A stretch of 64,000 nt of DNA. Origin: DATGLG01 sp035294245. GTDB taxonomy: Bacteria > Pseudomonadota > Alphaproteobacteria > JACZXZ01. Numbering within the stretch: position 1 is the stretch's first letter; each line of letters starts with the position of its first letter. The DNA is taken from contig DATGLG010000062.1 of assembly GCA_035294245.1 (NCBI GenBank), forward strand, positions 1-64,000, read 5' to 3'. Below are positions 35,701-45,153 of this stretch, piece by piece. The notes under the pieces are model-generated. The model had not been told where the DNA came from. It did no database searches and saw nothing but the letters and a program-made list of their open reading frames with translations. Both the position numbers and the translations under genes were made by a program.

Positions 35701-37218
35701 TTACATGGCACTGCCGCCCGAGGCGAGGCCGCCGACGCCGCCGCGCTTGCGCGCCGCGAATTTCTCCCGAGGCTTGCCCTTCGCTGATTTCGCCGGCGGT
35801 CGTGTGCGCGCGTCGTCGCGGCTCTCGCCGGCGGTTGCGGCCTTTTTGATCTCGGGAATGACGAGATCGAGCCCGTCGAGGGACATCGTCTTATACGACG
35901 CGCGGTCGTATTCGGCAGTGTGCGGGTAGGGCCGGCAGCAATCGAAACCGACTTTCGTCCCGATATAGTCCGGAAAACTGGGATTGAGGCCGTGACCGAA
36001 CACGTTCTCGATGCGGATGATGCCGCGCGCCGGGTCGAGCCGCGTCGTCATCGCCCATTCGACATCGCTCGGGTTGCGGATGTCGACGTCGTCGTCGACG
36101 ACGGTCACCATCTTGAGCGGCGGGAAGGCGGCGAAGGCCGCCATGATCGCTTGCTTCGACCAGCCGGTCCGCTTCTGCGCGATCTGCACGACGGCGTGGT
36201 AGAAGCCGCAGCCGCCATGGGTGAAATAGACGTCCCTGACGCCAGGCACCTGCCGCTGCAGCAGCGCCAGCACATTGGCCTCGCCGAGGAGCCCCACCGA
36301 ATTCCACACCTCAACGCCGGAGAGGATCGTGTGGAACACGGGCCGCTCGCGGTGGTGGATCGCGCGAACATGCACCACGGGTCGCGGCGCCCGCTTCGCG
36401 TAATATCCCGTGACCTCGGCGAACGGCCCCTCGTCCGCGTTCTCGCCGGGAACCATCTCGCATTCGAGCGCGTACATCGCGTTCGCTACGACATGGACGG
36501 GCAGCACCTTGCCCTGCACGAGCTCGAGCGGCGCGCCGTGGAACTCGCTGGCGATCCCCAGCTCGTCCGTATCGGCCGGCGCCGCCTCGGCGGGTGTCGC
36601 GGCGGCGAAGTGAAGGCCGGGCCCGACGCCGATATTGAGCGAGAACGGCAAGGATTCGCCGCGCGCCGCCGCCTTGGCGAGATAGAGCTCGAGATGCCGA
36701 CCCGCATCGATATTGACGTGCAGCGTCTTCTTGTCCTGGACCATGAAGCGCTGGATGGACGCGTTGCGAACGCCATTCTCGGGATCGATGGCGATGACCA
36801 CCCCGGCGTCGAAATAGGGACCGCCATCCTTGAGGGCGTGGATTGGGATCGGCATCCTCGCGAGATCGACGCCTTTCTCGCTGACCTCGAAGACGGAGCC
36901 GCTCCCGACCATGACCGGCGGCACCGGGCGCTGCTGCCATGCCTTGATGCAGCCGGCGACGAATTGGGGAAGCGCCGCCTCTTCGCACTGCAGCAAGTCG
37001 CCGAGCAAGGCGCGCGACCAATAGAGGCCGGTGAATACCGGTGCGTCGTGACCCTTGACGCGCTCGAACAGAACCGCGCGCGGGCCGCCTTCGAGCCTCG
37101 CTGCGATGCCCGCAAGGTCGTGCTTGGGGTCCACCTCGGAGCGCACATGCACAAGGCGCCCCATCGCATCGAGCGCCTCGATAATCGTCGCGAGATCGCT
37201 GATCTGATTGCCCGCCAT
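35701..37218 (-). CDS. ubiD: UbiD family prFMN-dependent decarboxylase
   Basis: About 505 residues. The enzyme uses prenylated FMN to (de)carboxylate aromatic or alpha,beta-unsaturated acids. Visible are GGPRAVLFERVKGHD, the IQRFMVQDKKTLHVNI region, ALECEMVPGENADEGPFAEV with the acidic catalytic cluster, VYFTHGGCGFYHAVVQI and VVDDDVDIRNPSDVEWAMTT. The last 45 residues are a Lys/Arg/Gly-rich tail outside the family fold. The ATG at 37218 follows AAGGGAAAGCGG. It ends a long minus-strand run after ubiX and fatty acid genes. Whether it serves ubiquinone synthesis or catabolism is open. Confidence 0.88.
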   Translation of the reverse strand: MAGNQISDLATIIEALDAMGRLVHVRSEVDPKHDLAGIAARLEGGPRAVLFERVKGHDAPVFTGLYWSRALLGDLLQCEEAALPQFVAGCIKAWQQRPVPPVMVGSGSVFEVSEKGVDLARMPIPIHALKDGGPYFDAGVVIAIDPENGVRNASIQRFMVQDKKTLHVNIDAGRHLELYLAKAAARGESLPFSLNIGVGPGLHFAAATPAEAAPADTDELGIASEFHGAPLELVQGKVLPVHVVANAMYALECEMVPGENADEGPFAEVTGYYAKRAPRPVVHVRAIHHRERPVFHTILSGVEVWNSVGLLGEANVLALLQRQVPGVRDVYFTHGGCGFYHAVVQIAQKRTGWSKQAIMAAFAAFPPLKMVTVVDDDVDIRNPSDVEWAMTTRLDPARGIIRIENVFGHGLNPSFPDYIGTKVGFDCCRPYPHTAEYDRASYKTMSLDGLDLVIPEIKKAATAGESRDDARTRPPAKSAKGKPREKFAARKRGGVGGLASGGSAM

Positions 37219-37289
37219 CCGCTTTCCCTTCCCCGTTCGAGCCCCGCCGCGCAGCGGGACCGCCTGCCGGCGACGCAGCAATGGGCCGC

Positions 37290-37907
37290 CTAGCGACGCC
37301 CTCGTCTCGCCGCTCGCCGATGCTTCACGCCGTCGGGGCTCTTCTCGCCCCAGCGCTTGACGACCCCCAAGTCGATGTCGAAGAGATCGAGGGCGCGGCC
37401 GACCGACTGGTTGATTATATCGTCGACCGTCTCGGGCCCAATGTAAAAGGCGGGAATGGGTGGGGCCACGACGGCACCCATTTCCGATACCGCCGCCATG
37501 GTGCGCAGATGTCCGGTGTGCAACGGGGTCTCGCGCAGCATCAGCACCAGCCGCCGCCGCTCCTTGAGCACCACGTCGGCGGCGCGCGTCAGCAACGTCG
37601 AGGTGACCCCGCTCGCGATCTCGGAGAGGGAGCGGATGGAGCAGGGGGCGACGAGCATCCCCAGGGTCTTGAAGGAGCCGCTCGAAATCGCGGCGCCGAT
37701 ATCGTGGATGGGATGCACCACATCGGCGAGGGCCTGGACCTCCGCCACTTTGAGGTTCGTCTCATAGGCGAGGGTCACCTCCGCCGAGCGGGTCATGACG
37801 AGATGGGTCTCCACCCCGCTGCCCTTGAGAAGCTCGAGCGCGCGCACGCCATAGATGACTCCCGAAGCGCCGCTGATGCCGATGATGAGCCGCCGAGGTG
37901 CCGCCAC
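37290..37907 (-). CDS. ubiX: UbiX family flavin prenyltransferase
   Basis: About 205 residues. It makes prenylated FMN from FMN and dimethylallyl phosphate for UbiD. Motifs are LIIGISGASGVIYG (flavin binding), VAPCSIRSLSEIASG and RRRLVLMLRETPLHTGHL. The start is GTG 37907 (VAAPRRLIIG) with AGGGGGA six bases upstream; another GTG six bases earlier is possible. The long upstream open frame through the acyl-CoA dehydrogenase gene is an antisense-type shadow. Immediately followed by ubiD (71 bases). Confidence 0.9.
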   Translation of the reverse strand: MAAPRRLIIGISGASGVIYGVRALELLKGSGVETHLVMTRSAEVTLAYETNLKVAEVQALADVVHPIHDIGAAISSGSFKTLGMLVAPCSIRSLSEIASGVTSTLLTRAADVVLKERRRLVLMLRETPLHTGHLRTMAAVSEMGAVVAPPIPAFYIGPETVDDIINQSVGRALDLFDIDLGVVKRWGEKSPDGVKHRRAARRGRR

Positions 37908-37993
37908 GCCCACTCCCCCTCTTTCGCGCCGTCCCGCCCGCGCCGCGCGCCACGATAAAGGCCGATCGGAGGCTAGGCAATGGCCGGCGCCGA

Positions 37994-39787
37994 TCAGAAC
38001 GCCGCTTCGGCGAGCTCCATCACGGGCTTCTTCCCAGCCATCAGGGTCGCGAAGAGGGTGCCGCTTTGAGGCAGGAGGCGCGCCATGAAGAAGCGCGCCG
38101 TGGCAAGCTTCGCGACATAGAACGCCTCGTCGTCCCCGGCCCCCGCGGCGAGCCGGGCCAGGGCCGTCTTCGCCATCAGCGCCCACATATAGCCGAGCGC
38201 CGTCAGCCCGAAGAGCTTGAGATAGTCGCTCGCGGCCGCCCCCGCCTCCTCCGGATCGCGCAACCCCTGCTCGGCGACCCAGGCGGTCGCCTGCTGCAGG
38301 CGACCCAGGGCCTTGGCGAGAGGCAGCACGAACTCGGCCAGCTTCGGGTCCGACTGGTGCGCCTCGATGAAGGCGAGGACGGGATGGAAGAAGCGGCGCA
38401 GGGAGCGGCCCATATGGGACGGCAGCTTGCGCCCGACAAGGTCGAGCGCCTGGATGCCGTTGGCGCCCTCGTAGATCTGGGTGATGCGCGCATCGCGCAC
38501 AAGCTGCTCGACGCCGTTCTCCCGGATATAGCCGTGCCCCCCATAGGTCTGGACCGCGAGATTGGCCGCCTCGAAGCCGAGATCGGTGAAGCAGGCCTTG
38601 ATGACCGGCGTCATCAAGGCAACGAGATCGGCGGCGGCTTCGCGCTCCTCGGGGTCGGGGTGCTTCGCCTCCTTGTCGATCTCGATGCCGATCCAATAGG
38701 CGAGCGCCCGCGCCGCCTCGACCTGCGCGCGCATGGTGAGGAGCATGCGGCGCACGTCGGGATGCACGATGATGGGATCGGCCGGCTTGTCCGCCTGTCT
38801 GGCGCCGGAAAGGGCGCGGCCTTGCAGGCGGTCCCTCGCGTAGGCGACGGCGCTTTGATAAGCGGTTTCGGCGATCCCCAGGCCCTGAATGCCGACGCCG
38901 AGGCGCGCCGCGTTCATCATCACGAACATGCAGCGCATGCCCTTGTTGGGCTCGCCCACCAGCCAGCCGGTGGCCTCGTCGAAGTTCATGACGCAGGTGG
39001 CCGAAGCCTTGATGCCCATCTTGTGCTCGATCGAGCCGCAGCGGACGCCGTTGCGCGCACCAGGCGCGCCATTGGCGTCAGGCAGGAATTTCGGTACGAG
39101 AAAGAGGCTGATGCCTTTTGTTCCCGCCGGCGCGCCGGGAAGCCGCGCAAGCACGAGATGGAGGATGTTCTCGGTAAGATCGTGCTCGCCGGCGGAGATG
39201 AAGATCTTGGTGCCGGTGATCTTGTAGGCGCCGTCGGCCGCGGGCTCCGCACGGGTGCGGATCAGCCCGAGATCGGTGCCGCATTGGGGCTCAGTGAGGC
39301 ACATCGTGCCAGACCATGCGCCCGAGGCGAGCTTGGGCAGATAAAGCGATTTGAGGGCCGGCGAGGCGTTCGCCTCGATGGCGTTGTAGGCGCCGATGCT
39401 GAGCCCCGGATACATGCCGAAGGAAAGATTGGCGGAGGAGATCATCTCCTCGGCCGCGAGGTTGATCACCTTCGGCAGCCCCTGCCCGCCATATTCGGGC
39501 GCGCAGGAAAGCGCCGTCCAGCCGCCCTCGACGAAGAGCTTGTAGGCCTCCTTGAAGCCCTTGGGCGTGCGCACCACGCCGTTCTCATAGGCGCAGCCTT
39601 CCTCATCGCCGCTGCGGTTCAAGGGGAAGAGCTCGTTCTCGCAGAGCTTGGCACCTTCCTCCAAGATCGCATCGATGACATCGGGTGTTGCGTCCTCATA
39701 GCCGGGCAGCTTTGCGAGCTGCGCGACGTCGAAGAGCTCGTTGAGCACGAAACGGATCTCGCGCAAGGGTGCCTTGTAGATGGCCAT
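37994..39787 (-). CDS. Acyl-CoA dehydrogenase with C-terminal extension (FadE12/DmdC-type)
   Basis: 597 residues, longer than classic acyl-CoA dehydrogenases (about 380), as in 3-methylmercaptopropionyl-CoA dehydrogenase (DmdC) and related enzymes. The N-terminal MAIYKAPLREIRFVLNELFD is typical of that group. FAD/substrate segments are MCLTEPQCGTDLGLIRT, YKITGTKIFISAGEHDL and GGHGYIRENGVEQLVRDARI; the catalytic base Glu is in TQIYEGANGIQALDL. It carries out the first beta-oxidation step. It starts 3 bases after the HCDH/ECH gene stop, in the same operon. Chain specificity is not readable. Confidence 0.9.
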   Translation of the reverse strand: MAIYKAPLREIRFVLNELFDVAQLAKLPGYEDATPDVIDAILEEGAKLCENELFPLNRSGDEEGCAYENGVVRTPKGFKEAYKLFVEGGWTALSCAPEYGGQGLPKVINLAAEEMISSANLSFGMYPGLSIGAYNAIEANASPALKSLYLPKLASGAWSGTMCLTEPQCGTDLGLIRTRAEPAADGAYKITGTKIFISAGEHDLTENILHLVLARLPGAPAGTKGISLFLVPKFLPDANGAPGARNGVRCGSIEHKMGIKASATCVMNFDEATGWLVGEPNKGMRCMFVMMNAARLGVGIQGLGIAETAYQSAVAYARDRLQGRALSGARQADKPADPIIVHPDVRRMLLTMRAQVEAARALAYWIGIEIDKEAKHPDPEEREAAADLVALMTPVIKACFTDLGFEAANLAVQTYGGHGYIRENGVEQLVRDARITQIYEGANGIQALDLVGRKLPSHMGRSLRRFFHPVLAFIEAHQSDPKLAEFVLPLAKALGRLQQATAWVAEQGLRDPEEAGAAASDYLKLFGLTALGYMWALMAKTALARLAAGAGDDEAFYVAKLATARFFMARLLPQSGTLFATLMAGKKPVMELAEAAF

Positions 39788-39789
39788 GG

Positions 39790-42120
39790 CTAGTTCCTCA
39801 GCGGCTTGCCGGTCTCGAGCATATGCTCGATGCGGGCGAGAGTGCCCTCGGTGCGGATCAGCGCCATGAAGGCCTGCCGCTCGAGCTTGGTGAGGTCGTC
39901 CTCGCCGATGGTTTCGGTGATGTCGGTCTTGCCGCCCGATAGCACCGTCGCGAGCTGCTCGGAGACGGTGACGTCATGAGGCGTCGCCTTGCCGAGACGC
40001 CGGAATCCGTCGAGGGCAAGCTCCAGCGCCGCCTTCGCCGTCGGCCCCGGCAGGCGGAGCTCGGCAGGCGGCTGCGGCGGCTTGTAGCGCTTGGCGAGCT
40101 TGAGCGCCTTGGCCTTGGCGTCGGCGAGCAGGCGATCGCGATTCATGGTGATGGCGTCCTCCTCGCGCAGGAGCAGCATCTCCTTCGCCTCGAAGGCGGA
40201 TTTGGCGACTTGCGCGGTGCCGATCATCTCGAACGCCTTAGCGATTGCCGGCATCGGGCCGCCGGGGCGGCGCTTGTTGGCGAGCCAGCGCGTCAGCACC
40301 TCCTTGCAGCCGCCCCAGCCCGGAACGAGGCCGACGCCGACCTCGACCAGGCCCATATAGGTCTCGGCATGGGCCTGGACGGCGCTCGAATGGAGCAGGA
40401 TCTCGCAGCCGCCGCCGAGCGCCATCCCGGACGGCGCGCCAACCACGGGAAAGGGCGCATATTTGAGGGCCTTGTAGGTCTGCTGCCCCTTGGCGACCTG
40501 CTCCTCGATCATGGGCCAAAGCGCGATATTCGCGGCGAACAGCACGAGCCCGATATTGGCGCCGACGGAGAAGTTGTCGGCGTCGTTATGGATGACGAGA
40601 GCCTTGTAGCTCGCCTTCACCAGCTTGATCGCCCTCTGGATCATGTCGAGGATGTCGGGATCCATGGCGTTCATCTTGCTGTGGAACTCGAGGCAGACGA
40701 CGCCGTCGCCGATATCCCAAAGCGACGCCGAGGCGTTCTTCGCCAGAGGCTGGCTTGCGCGCTTGACATCGGCGAGCAGCAGGACGCCGGGCGGCCGCAC
40801 GAGCTCGGCATAGTCGCCGCCGGTGGTGAAATGGAAGAGCTTGCCGCCCTCGACCTTGTAGAAGGGCCGGCCCGCGACGGCCTCGAGCAGCGGCGGCACC
40901 GCGAGGCCGCTCGCGCGCAGCTTGTCGGCGAACCAGCCCGTGCCGAGCTGGTCGATCAGCTCGAAGGGGCCGTAGCGCCAGGCATAGCCGAGCCGCATGG
41001 CCTCGTCGACCGCCGGAATCGTATCGGCGATCTCGGGCACCAGGGCGGCGGCATAAGCGAGAGTCTCGCCAAGCACGCGCCAGGCGTATTGGCCGCCCCT
41101 GTCGGAATGCTCGACGAGAGCGCGGAGCCCGCCTTTGCGCGCCGCCGCCACGCTGTCGAGCCGCGCCGCGACGGAGGGCGCATAGGTCCCGGTCGCAAGA
41201 TTTAGAGACTCCTTGATGCGGCCGCCATCCGCGGCCTTGGCGAGGCGATAGAATCCGCCTTTGCCTTTGCGGCCGGTATAGCCGTCCGCGATCATCTTCT
41301 TGATGAGTGGAATCTCCTTGAAGACGCGGCGATAGGCGTCGCCCTCGGGAAGCGTCGCCAGCATGCTCGCGGCGACATGGGGCATCAGGTCGATGCCGAC
41401 GAGATCCATGAGGCCGAAGACGCCGGTCTTGGGCACGCCCATGGGGCGGCCAATCACGGCGTCCGCCTCCTCGACCGTGAGGCCCATGTCGAAGGCGCCG
41501 GCGATCGCCACTTGGAGCCACAGCGTGCCGATGCGGTTGGCGATGAAGCCGGGCGTATCCTTGCAGCGGACGACGCCCTTGCCCAGGCGCTCATCGGCGA
41601 ATTTCGAGATCGCATCCACCGCCGCCTTGCGCGTCGCCGGTCCGGCGACGATCTCGAGCAGGCGCATATAGCGCGGCGGATTGAAGAAATGCGTGATGAG
41701 GAAATCCTTGGCAAAGGATCTCGGGAGCCCTTCGGTGAGCGCCTTCAAGGGAATCGTCGAGGTGTTCGAGGACACCGCCGACCCTTTCTTCCGCACGCTT
41801 TCGAGCCGGGCATAGAGATCGCGCTTGACCTGCGGATTCTCGACCACGGCCTCGACGATCCAGTCCACCTCGCTGAGCTTGCCGAGATGATCCTCGACGT
41901 TCCCGGGCGTGACCAGCTTCGCCGCCGCCTTGGACATGAAGGGGGCGGGATCGGCCTTGCGCATGCGCTCGATTGCGCCTTCCGCCAGCGTGTTGCGGTT
42001 GTTGGCCCCGGCCGGAACGATGTCGAGGAGAAGGACGGGAATCCCCGCATTGGCGATATGGGCGGCGATGCCGCTCCCCATCACGCCGGCGCCGATGACG
42101 GCGGCCCTCTCGATCTTCAT
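39790..42120 (-). CDS. Bifunctional 3-hydroxyacyl-CoA dehydrogenase / enoyl-CoA hydratase (FadN-like order)
   Basis: 776 residues. The dehydrogenase comes first (MKIERAAVIGAGVMGSGIAAH with Rossmann glycines at 10-17; STIPLKAL; FLITHFFNPPRYMRLLEIV with the catalytic His) and the hydratase-like crotonase domain second (GAPSGMALGGGCEILLHS; YMGLVEVGVGLVPGWGG). This is the FadN order, opposite to E. coli FadB. Steps two and three of beta-oxidation. The ATG at 42120 overlaps the thiolase stop by one base (TGATG), so the pair is coupled. A long leader in front of it belongs to the thiolase. Confidence 0.92.
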   Translation of the reverse strand: MKIERAAVIGAGVMGSGIAAHIANAGIPVLLLDIVPAGANNRNTLAEGAIERMRKADPAPFMSKAAAKLVTPGNVEDHLGKLSEVDWIVEAVVENPQVKRDLYARLESVRKKGSAVSSNTSTIPLKALTEGLPRSFAKDFLITHFFNPPRYMRLLEIVAGPATRKAAVDAISKFADERLGKGVVRCKDTPGFIANRIGTLWLQVAIAGAFDMGLTVEEADAVIGRPMGVPKTGVFGLMDLVGIDLMPHVAASMLATLPEGDAYRRVFKEIPLIKKMIADGYTGRKGKGGFYRLAKAADGGRIKESLNLATGTYAPSVAARLDSVAAARKGGLRALVEHSDRGGQYAWRVLGETLAYAAALVPEIADTIPAVDEAMRLGYAWRYGPFELIDQLGTGWFADKLRASGLAVPPLLEAVAGRPFYKVEGGKLFHFTTGGDYAELVRPPGVLLLADVKRASQPLAKNASASLWDIGDGVVCLEFHSKMNAMDPDILDMIQRAIKLVKASYKALVIHNDADNFSVGANIGLVLFAANIALWPMIEEQVAKGQQTYKALKYAPFPVVGAPSGMALGGGCEILLHSSAVQAHAETYMGLVEVGVGLVPGWGGCKEVLTRWLANKRRPGGPMPAIAKAFEMIGTAQVAKSAFEAKEMLLLREEDAITMNRDRLLADAKAKALKLAKRYKPPQPPAELRLPGPTAKAALELALDGFRRLGKATPHDVTVSEQLATVLSGGKTDITETIGEDDLTKLERQAFMALIRTEGTLARIEHMLETGKPLRN

Positions 42121-43256
42121 CAAAGCGCCTCCAGCACCGTGGCGATGCCCTGGCCGCCGCCGATGCACATGGTCGCGAGCGCGTAGCGCTTGCCTTCGCG
42201 CTTGAGGAGCTGCGCTGCCTTGCCGGTGATGCGCGCGCCGGTCGCCCCGAGCGGATGGCCGAGAGCGATCGCGCCGCCGTCGAGATTGAGCTTGCTCCGG
42301 TCGATGCCGAGGTCGCGGATGCAGGCGAGCGATTGGGAGGCGAAGGCCTCGTTGAGCTCGACGATATCGATGTCTTTCATTTCAAGGCCCGCGCGCTTGA
42401 GCGCCTTTCGGGTGGCGCCGACGGGGCCGATGCCCATGATCTCCGGCGCGCAGCCGACGACCCCGATGCTCTTGAGCCGCGCAAGGGGGGCGAGCCCCTT
42501 TCGCTGCGCATAATCCTCGGTGCAGACGAGCGTCGCCGACGCGCCGTCGGTGAGCGGCGAGGAGGTCCCCGCCGTCACCGAGCCTTGCGCATCGAAAGCC
42601 GGCTTGAGGCCGGCCAGGATCTCCGCCGTCGTGTCGGGGCGAAGGCAGCCGTCCTTGTCGATCGTCTTGCCGTCATGCTTGATCGGAACGATCTCCTCGG
42701 CGAGCTTGCCCGCCTCCTGCGCGGCGGCCGCCTTGCGCTGGCTCTCGACCGCGAAGGCCTCCTGGTCGGCGCGGGTGATCTGGTATTTCTGTGCGACGTT
42801 CTCCGCCGTGATCCCCATCGAGACGTAGGCCTGCGGGTAGTCCTTCATGAGACCGGGATGGGGCATCGGATTGAACCCCGGAATTGGCACCCGCGTCATC
42901 GATTCCACGCCGGCGCAGATGAAGGCTTCGCCGGCGCCGAGCTGAATGGCGCCGGCCGCCATGTGGATCGCCTGCATCGACGAGCCGCAGAAGCGGTTGA
43001 CCGTGGTGCCGGCGACCGAGAGCGGCAGATGGGCGAGGAACTCGATCAGCCTGGCGACGTTCAGCCCCTGCTCGGCTTCGGGGAAGGCGCAGCCGACGAT
43101 GACGTCCTCGATGTCGGCAGGGTCGATCTTGGTGCGCGCAAGCAGGCCCTCGATCACCTGCGCCGCCATCTCGTCGGGCCGGACCTTGGCGAGCTCGCCC
43201 CGGCCGGCGAGGTGGAACGGCGACCGAGCATACCCCGCGATGACCACGTTCTCCAT
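42120..43256 (-). CDS. fadA: Acetyl-CoA C-acyltransferase (3-ketoacyl-CoA thiolase)
   Basis: 378 residues. Catalytic Cys90 in VNRFCGSSMQ, the His in GGAIALGHPLGATGAR, and the second Cys in CIGGGQG are all present. VELNEAFASQSL is the thiolase NEAF motif. It cleaves 3-ketoacyl-CoA to acetyl-CoA and a shortened acyl-CoA. It lies between fadD and the HCDH/ECH gene. Confidence 0.93.
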   Translation of the reverse strand: MENVVIAGYARSPFHLAGRGELAKVRPDEMAAQVIEGLLARTKIDPADIEDVIVGCAFPEAEQGLNVARLIEFLAHLPLSVAGTTVNRFCGSSMQAIHMAAGAIQLGAGEAFICAGVESMTRVPIPGFNPMPHPGLMKDYPQAYVSMGITAENVAQKYQITRADQEAFAVESQRKAAAAQEAGKLAEEIVPIKHDGKTIDKDGCLRPDTTAEILAGLKPAFDAQGSVTAGTSSPLTDGASATLVCTEDYAQRKGLAPLARLKSIGVVGCAPEIMGIGPVGATRKALKRAGLEMKDIDIVELNEAFASQSLACIRDLGIDRSKLNLDGGAIALGHPLGATGARITGKAAQLLKREGKRYALATMCIGGGQGIATVLEAL

Positions 43257-43327
43257 CGAGCTTGCCTCCTTCCTGCCCCTCGGGGCCTCGAGCGATCATA
43301 GATGCGATCTTGGCGCGTCGGCAGACG

Positions 43328-45034
43328 TCAGGGATTGCCTGGATGCGGCGCGCGCGACTGGTCTTCGGCAAGGAGGTCCTTCTTGAGGATCTTGCCGACT
43401 GCTGATTTCGGCAGTGAATCGCGAAACTCAAAAAGCTTCGGCATCTCGATCGGCGAGAGCTTGTCCTTGAGGAAGGTCTCGAGCGTCGCCGCATCCAGTG
43501 CCGCGCCTTTGCGTCTCACTACGAAGGCCTTGACGGTCTGGCCGCGATAGCTATCGGGCACGCCGACCACCGCCGCCTCGGCCACGGCTGGATGGAGATA
43601 GATCGCCTCCTCGACATTGCGCGGAAATATCTTGTAGCCGCCGGCGATGATCACCTCCTTGAGACGATCGACGATATAGAAATAGCCGTCGTCGTCCATG
43701 TAGCCGACATCGCCCGTATGGAACCAGCCATCGGTCATGTCGCGGGCATTCGCCTCCGGGTGGTTCCAATAGCCGGTCATCACCTGGGGACCGCGCACCC
43801 AAAGCTCGCCGCGCTCGCCGGGGGGAAGCGTCCGGTGCTGCTCGTCCAGCGAGACGATGCGCACCTCCGTGCCCGGCAAAGGCAATCCGATCGAGCCGGG
43901 CTTGTTGATGCCCCCCACGGGATTGCAGCAGACCACGGGCGAGGTCTCGCTGAGCCCATACCCCTCGACGAGCTTGCAGCCGGCCCGCGCCTCGAAATTG
44001 CGCTTCACCTCGAGGGGCAGCGGCGCGCCTCCCGAGATGCACAGCTTGAGCGAGGAGAGATCGTATTTGGCGAGGCCCGGATAGGTATTGATGGCGGTAT
44101 AGATCGTGGGCACGCCGGGAAACAGGGTCGGGCGCTTGCGATGGATCGTCCTCAGCACCTGCGCGAGCTCGAAGCGCGGAAGCAGGATGATCAGCCCGCC
44201 CATGCGCAGTGGCGTGTTCATGACCGCCGTCATGGCGAAGACGTGGAAAAGGGGGATGACGCCCAAGGTGCGCTCGCGCCCCCGCTCGGCTTCCGGGAAC
44301 CACACCTCGTTCTGGATCACGTTCGCCCAGAGATTGTAGTGAGTAAGCGAAGCGCCCTTGGGAATGCCGGTCGTGCCGCCCGTGTATTGCAGCACGGCGA
44401 TATCGCGGCGGGGATCGATGTCCGGCGCCCGGACGCTGCCGTCATTCGCCATCAGGCGGGCAAAGGAGACGTGCCGGTCATCCCAAGCGACCTTGGCAAT
44501 CGCGCCGCGCTTGAGCAGGCGAAAGAGCAGATTCTTCGGGAATGGCAGGATTTCCGCCATGGCCGCGACGACCACGCACTTGAGCTGCGACTGGCGAAGC
44601 GCCGACGCGATCTTGTCATAGGTGACCTTGAGGTCGAGCGTGACCATGAGATCGGTGCGGGAGTCGTCGATCTGATGCACGAGCTCCCGCGGCGCATAAA
44701 GCGGATTGTAATTGACGATCGTCCCGCCTGCCTTGAGGACGCCGAAATAAGAGATCACCGAATAGGGGCAATTGGGCAGGAAGAGGCCGACCTTCACACC
44801 CGGCCCGACGCCGAGCGCCTGAAAGCCGCATGCCGCGCGCTTCACCAGCCCGCCGAGCTCCCGATAGGTGTAGGTGCGGTCGAGAAAATCGATGGCGGGA
44901 CGCTCGGGGAAGGCGGCGACGGCTTCGTCCAGCAGGGAGTCGAGCGGCTTCTCGGGGATGGTGATCTCGGCAGGGACGCCGGCCGGATAGGCCTTCGCCC
45001 AGGGAAACGCCGTCTGCTGCGAATCGCCACTCAT
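43328..45034 (-). CDS. fadD: Long-chain fatty acid-CoA ligase
   Basis: 568 residues. AMP-binding motifs are YTGGTTGIPKGASLTHYN, GYGLSETSPVV, WFHTGDVGYMDDDGYFYIVDRLKEVIIAGGYKIFPRNVE (split over A7-A8; FadD-specific region) and the final Lys in PKSAVGKILKKDLL. It traps imported fatty acids as CoA esters. The closest characterised homologue class includes Xanthomonas RpfB, which removes DSF signals; that link is worth noting given rpfF 14 kb away. It is second in the operon after fadL. Confidence 0.9.
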   Translation of the reverse strand: MSGDSQQTAFPWAKAYPAGVPAEITIPEKPLDSLLDEAVAAFPERPAIDFLDRTYTYRELGGLVKRAACGFQALGVGPGVKVGLFLPNCPYSVISYFGVLKAGGTIVNYNPLYAPRELVHQIDDSRTDLMVTLDLKVTYDKIASALRQSQLKCVVVAAMAEILPFPKNLLFRLLKRGAIAKVAWDDRHVSFARLMANDGSVRAPDIDPRRDIAVLQYTGGTTGIPKGASLTHYNLWANVIQNEVWFPEAERGRERTLGVIPLFHVFAMTAVMNTPLRMGGLIILLPRFELAQVLRTIHRKRPTLFPGVPTIYTAINTYPGLAKYDLSSLKLCISGGAPLPLEVKRNFEARAGCKLVEGYGLSETSPVVCCNPVGGINKPGSIGLPLPGTEVRIVSLDEQHRTLPPGERGELWVRGPQVMTGYWNHPEANARDMTDGWFHTGDVGYMDDDGYFYIVDRLKEVIIAGGYKIFPRNVEEAIYLHPAVAEAAVVGVPDSYRGQTVKAFVVRRKGAALDAATLETFLKDKLSPIEMPKLFEFRDSLPKSAVGKILKKDLLAEDQSRAPHPGNP

Positions 45035-45153
45035 TGCCCCTCACCGTCGACCGGCTCTGTCCCGAGGCTATGCTGTCGCCTGCTCCCGCATATTCTATGC
45101 CGAGCCCGGCGGATCATCGAGCCCGAAGCGACGCGGCGGCGCGCCGCGCAATC

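Noticed and set aside
37908..38696. Long N-terminal extension of ubiX
   Set aside because: It runs through the acyl-CoA dehydrogenase gene in another frame and is far longer than the family; the GTG at 37907 fits.
37898..39793. 631-codon plus-strand frame
   Set aside because: Antisense to the acyl-CoA dehydrogenase; composition follows codon complement, no domain seen.
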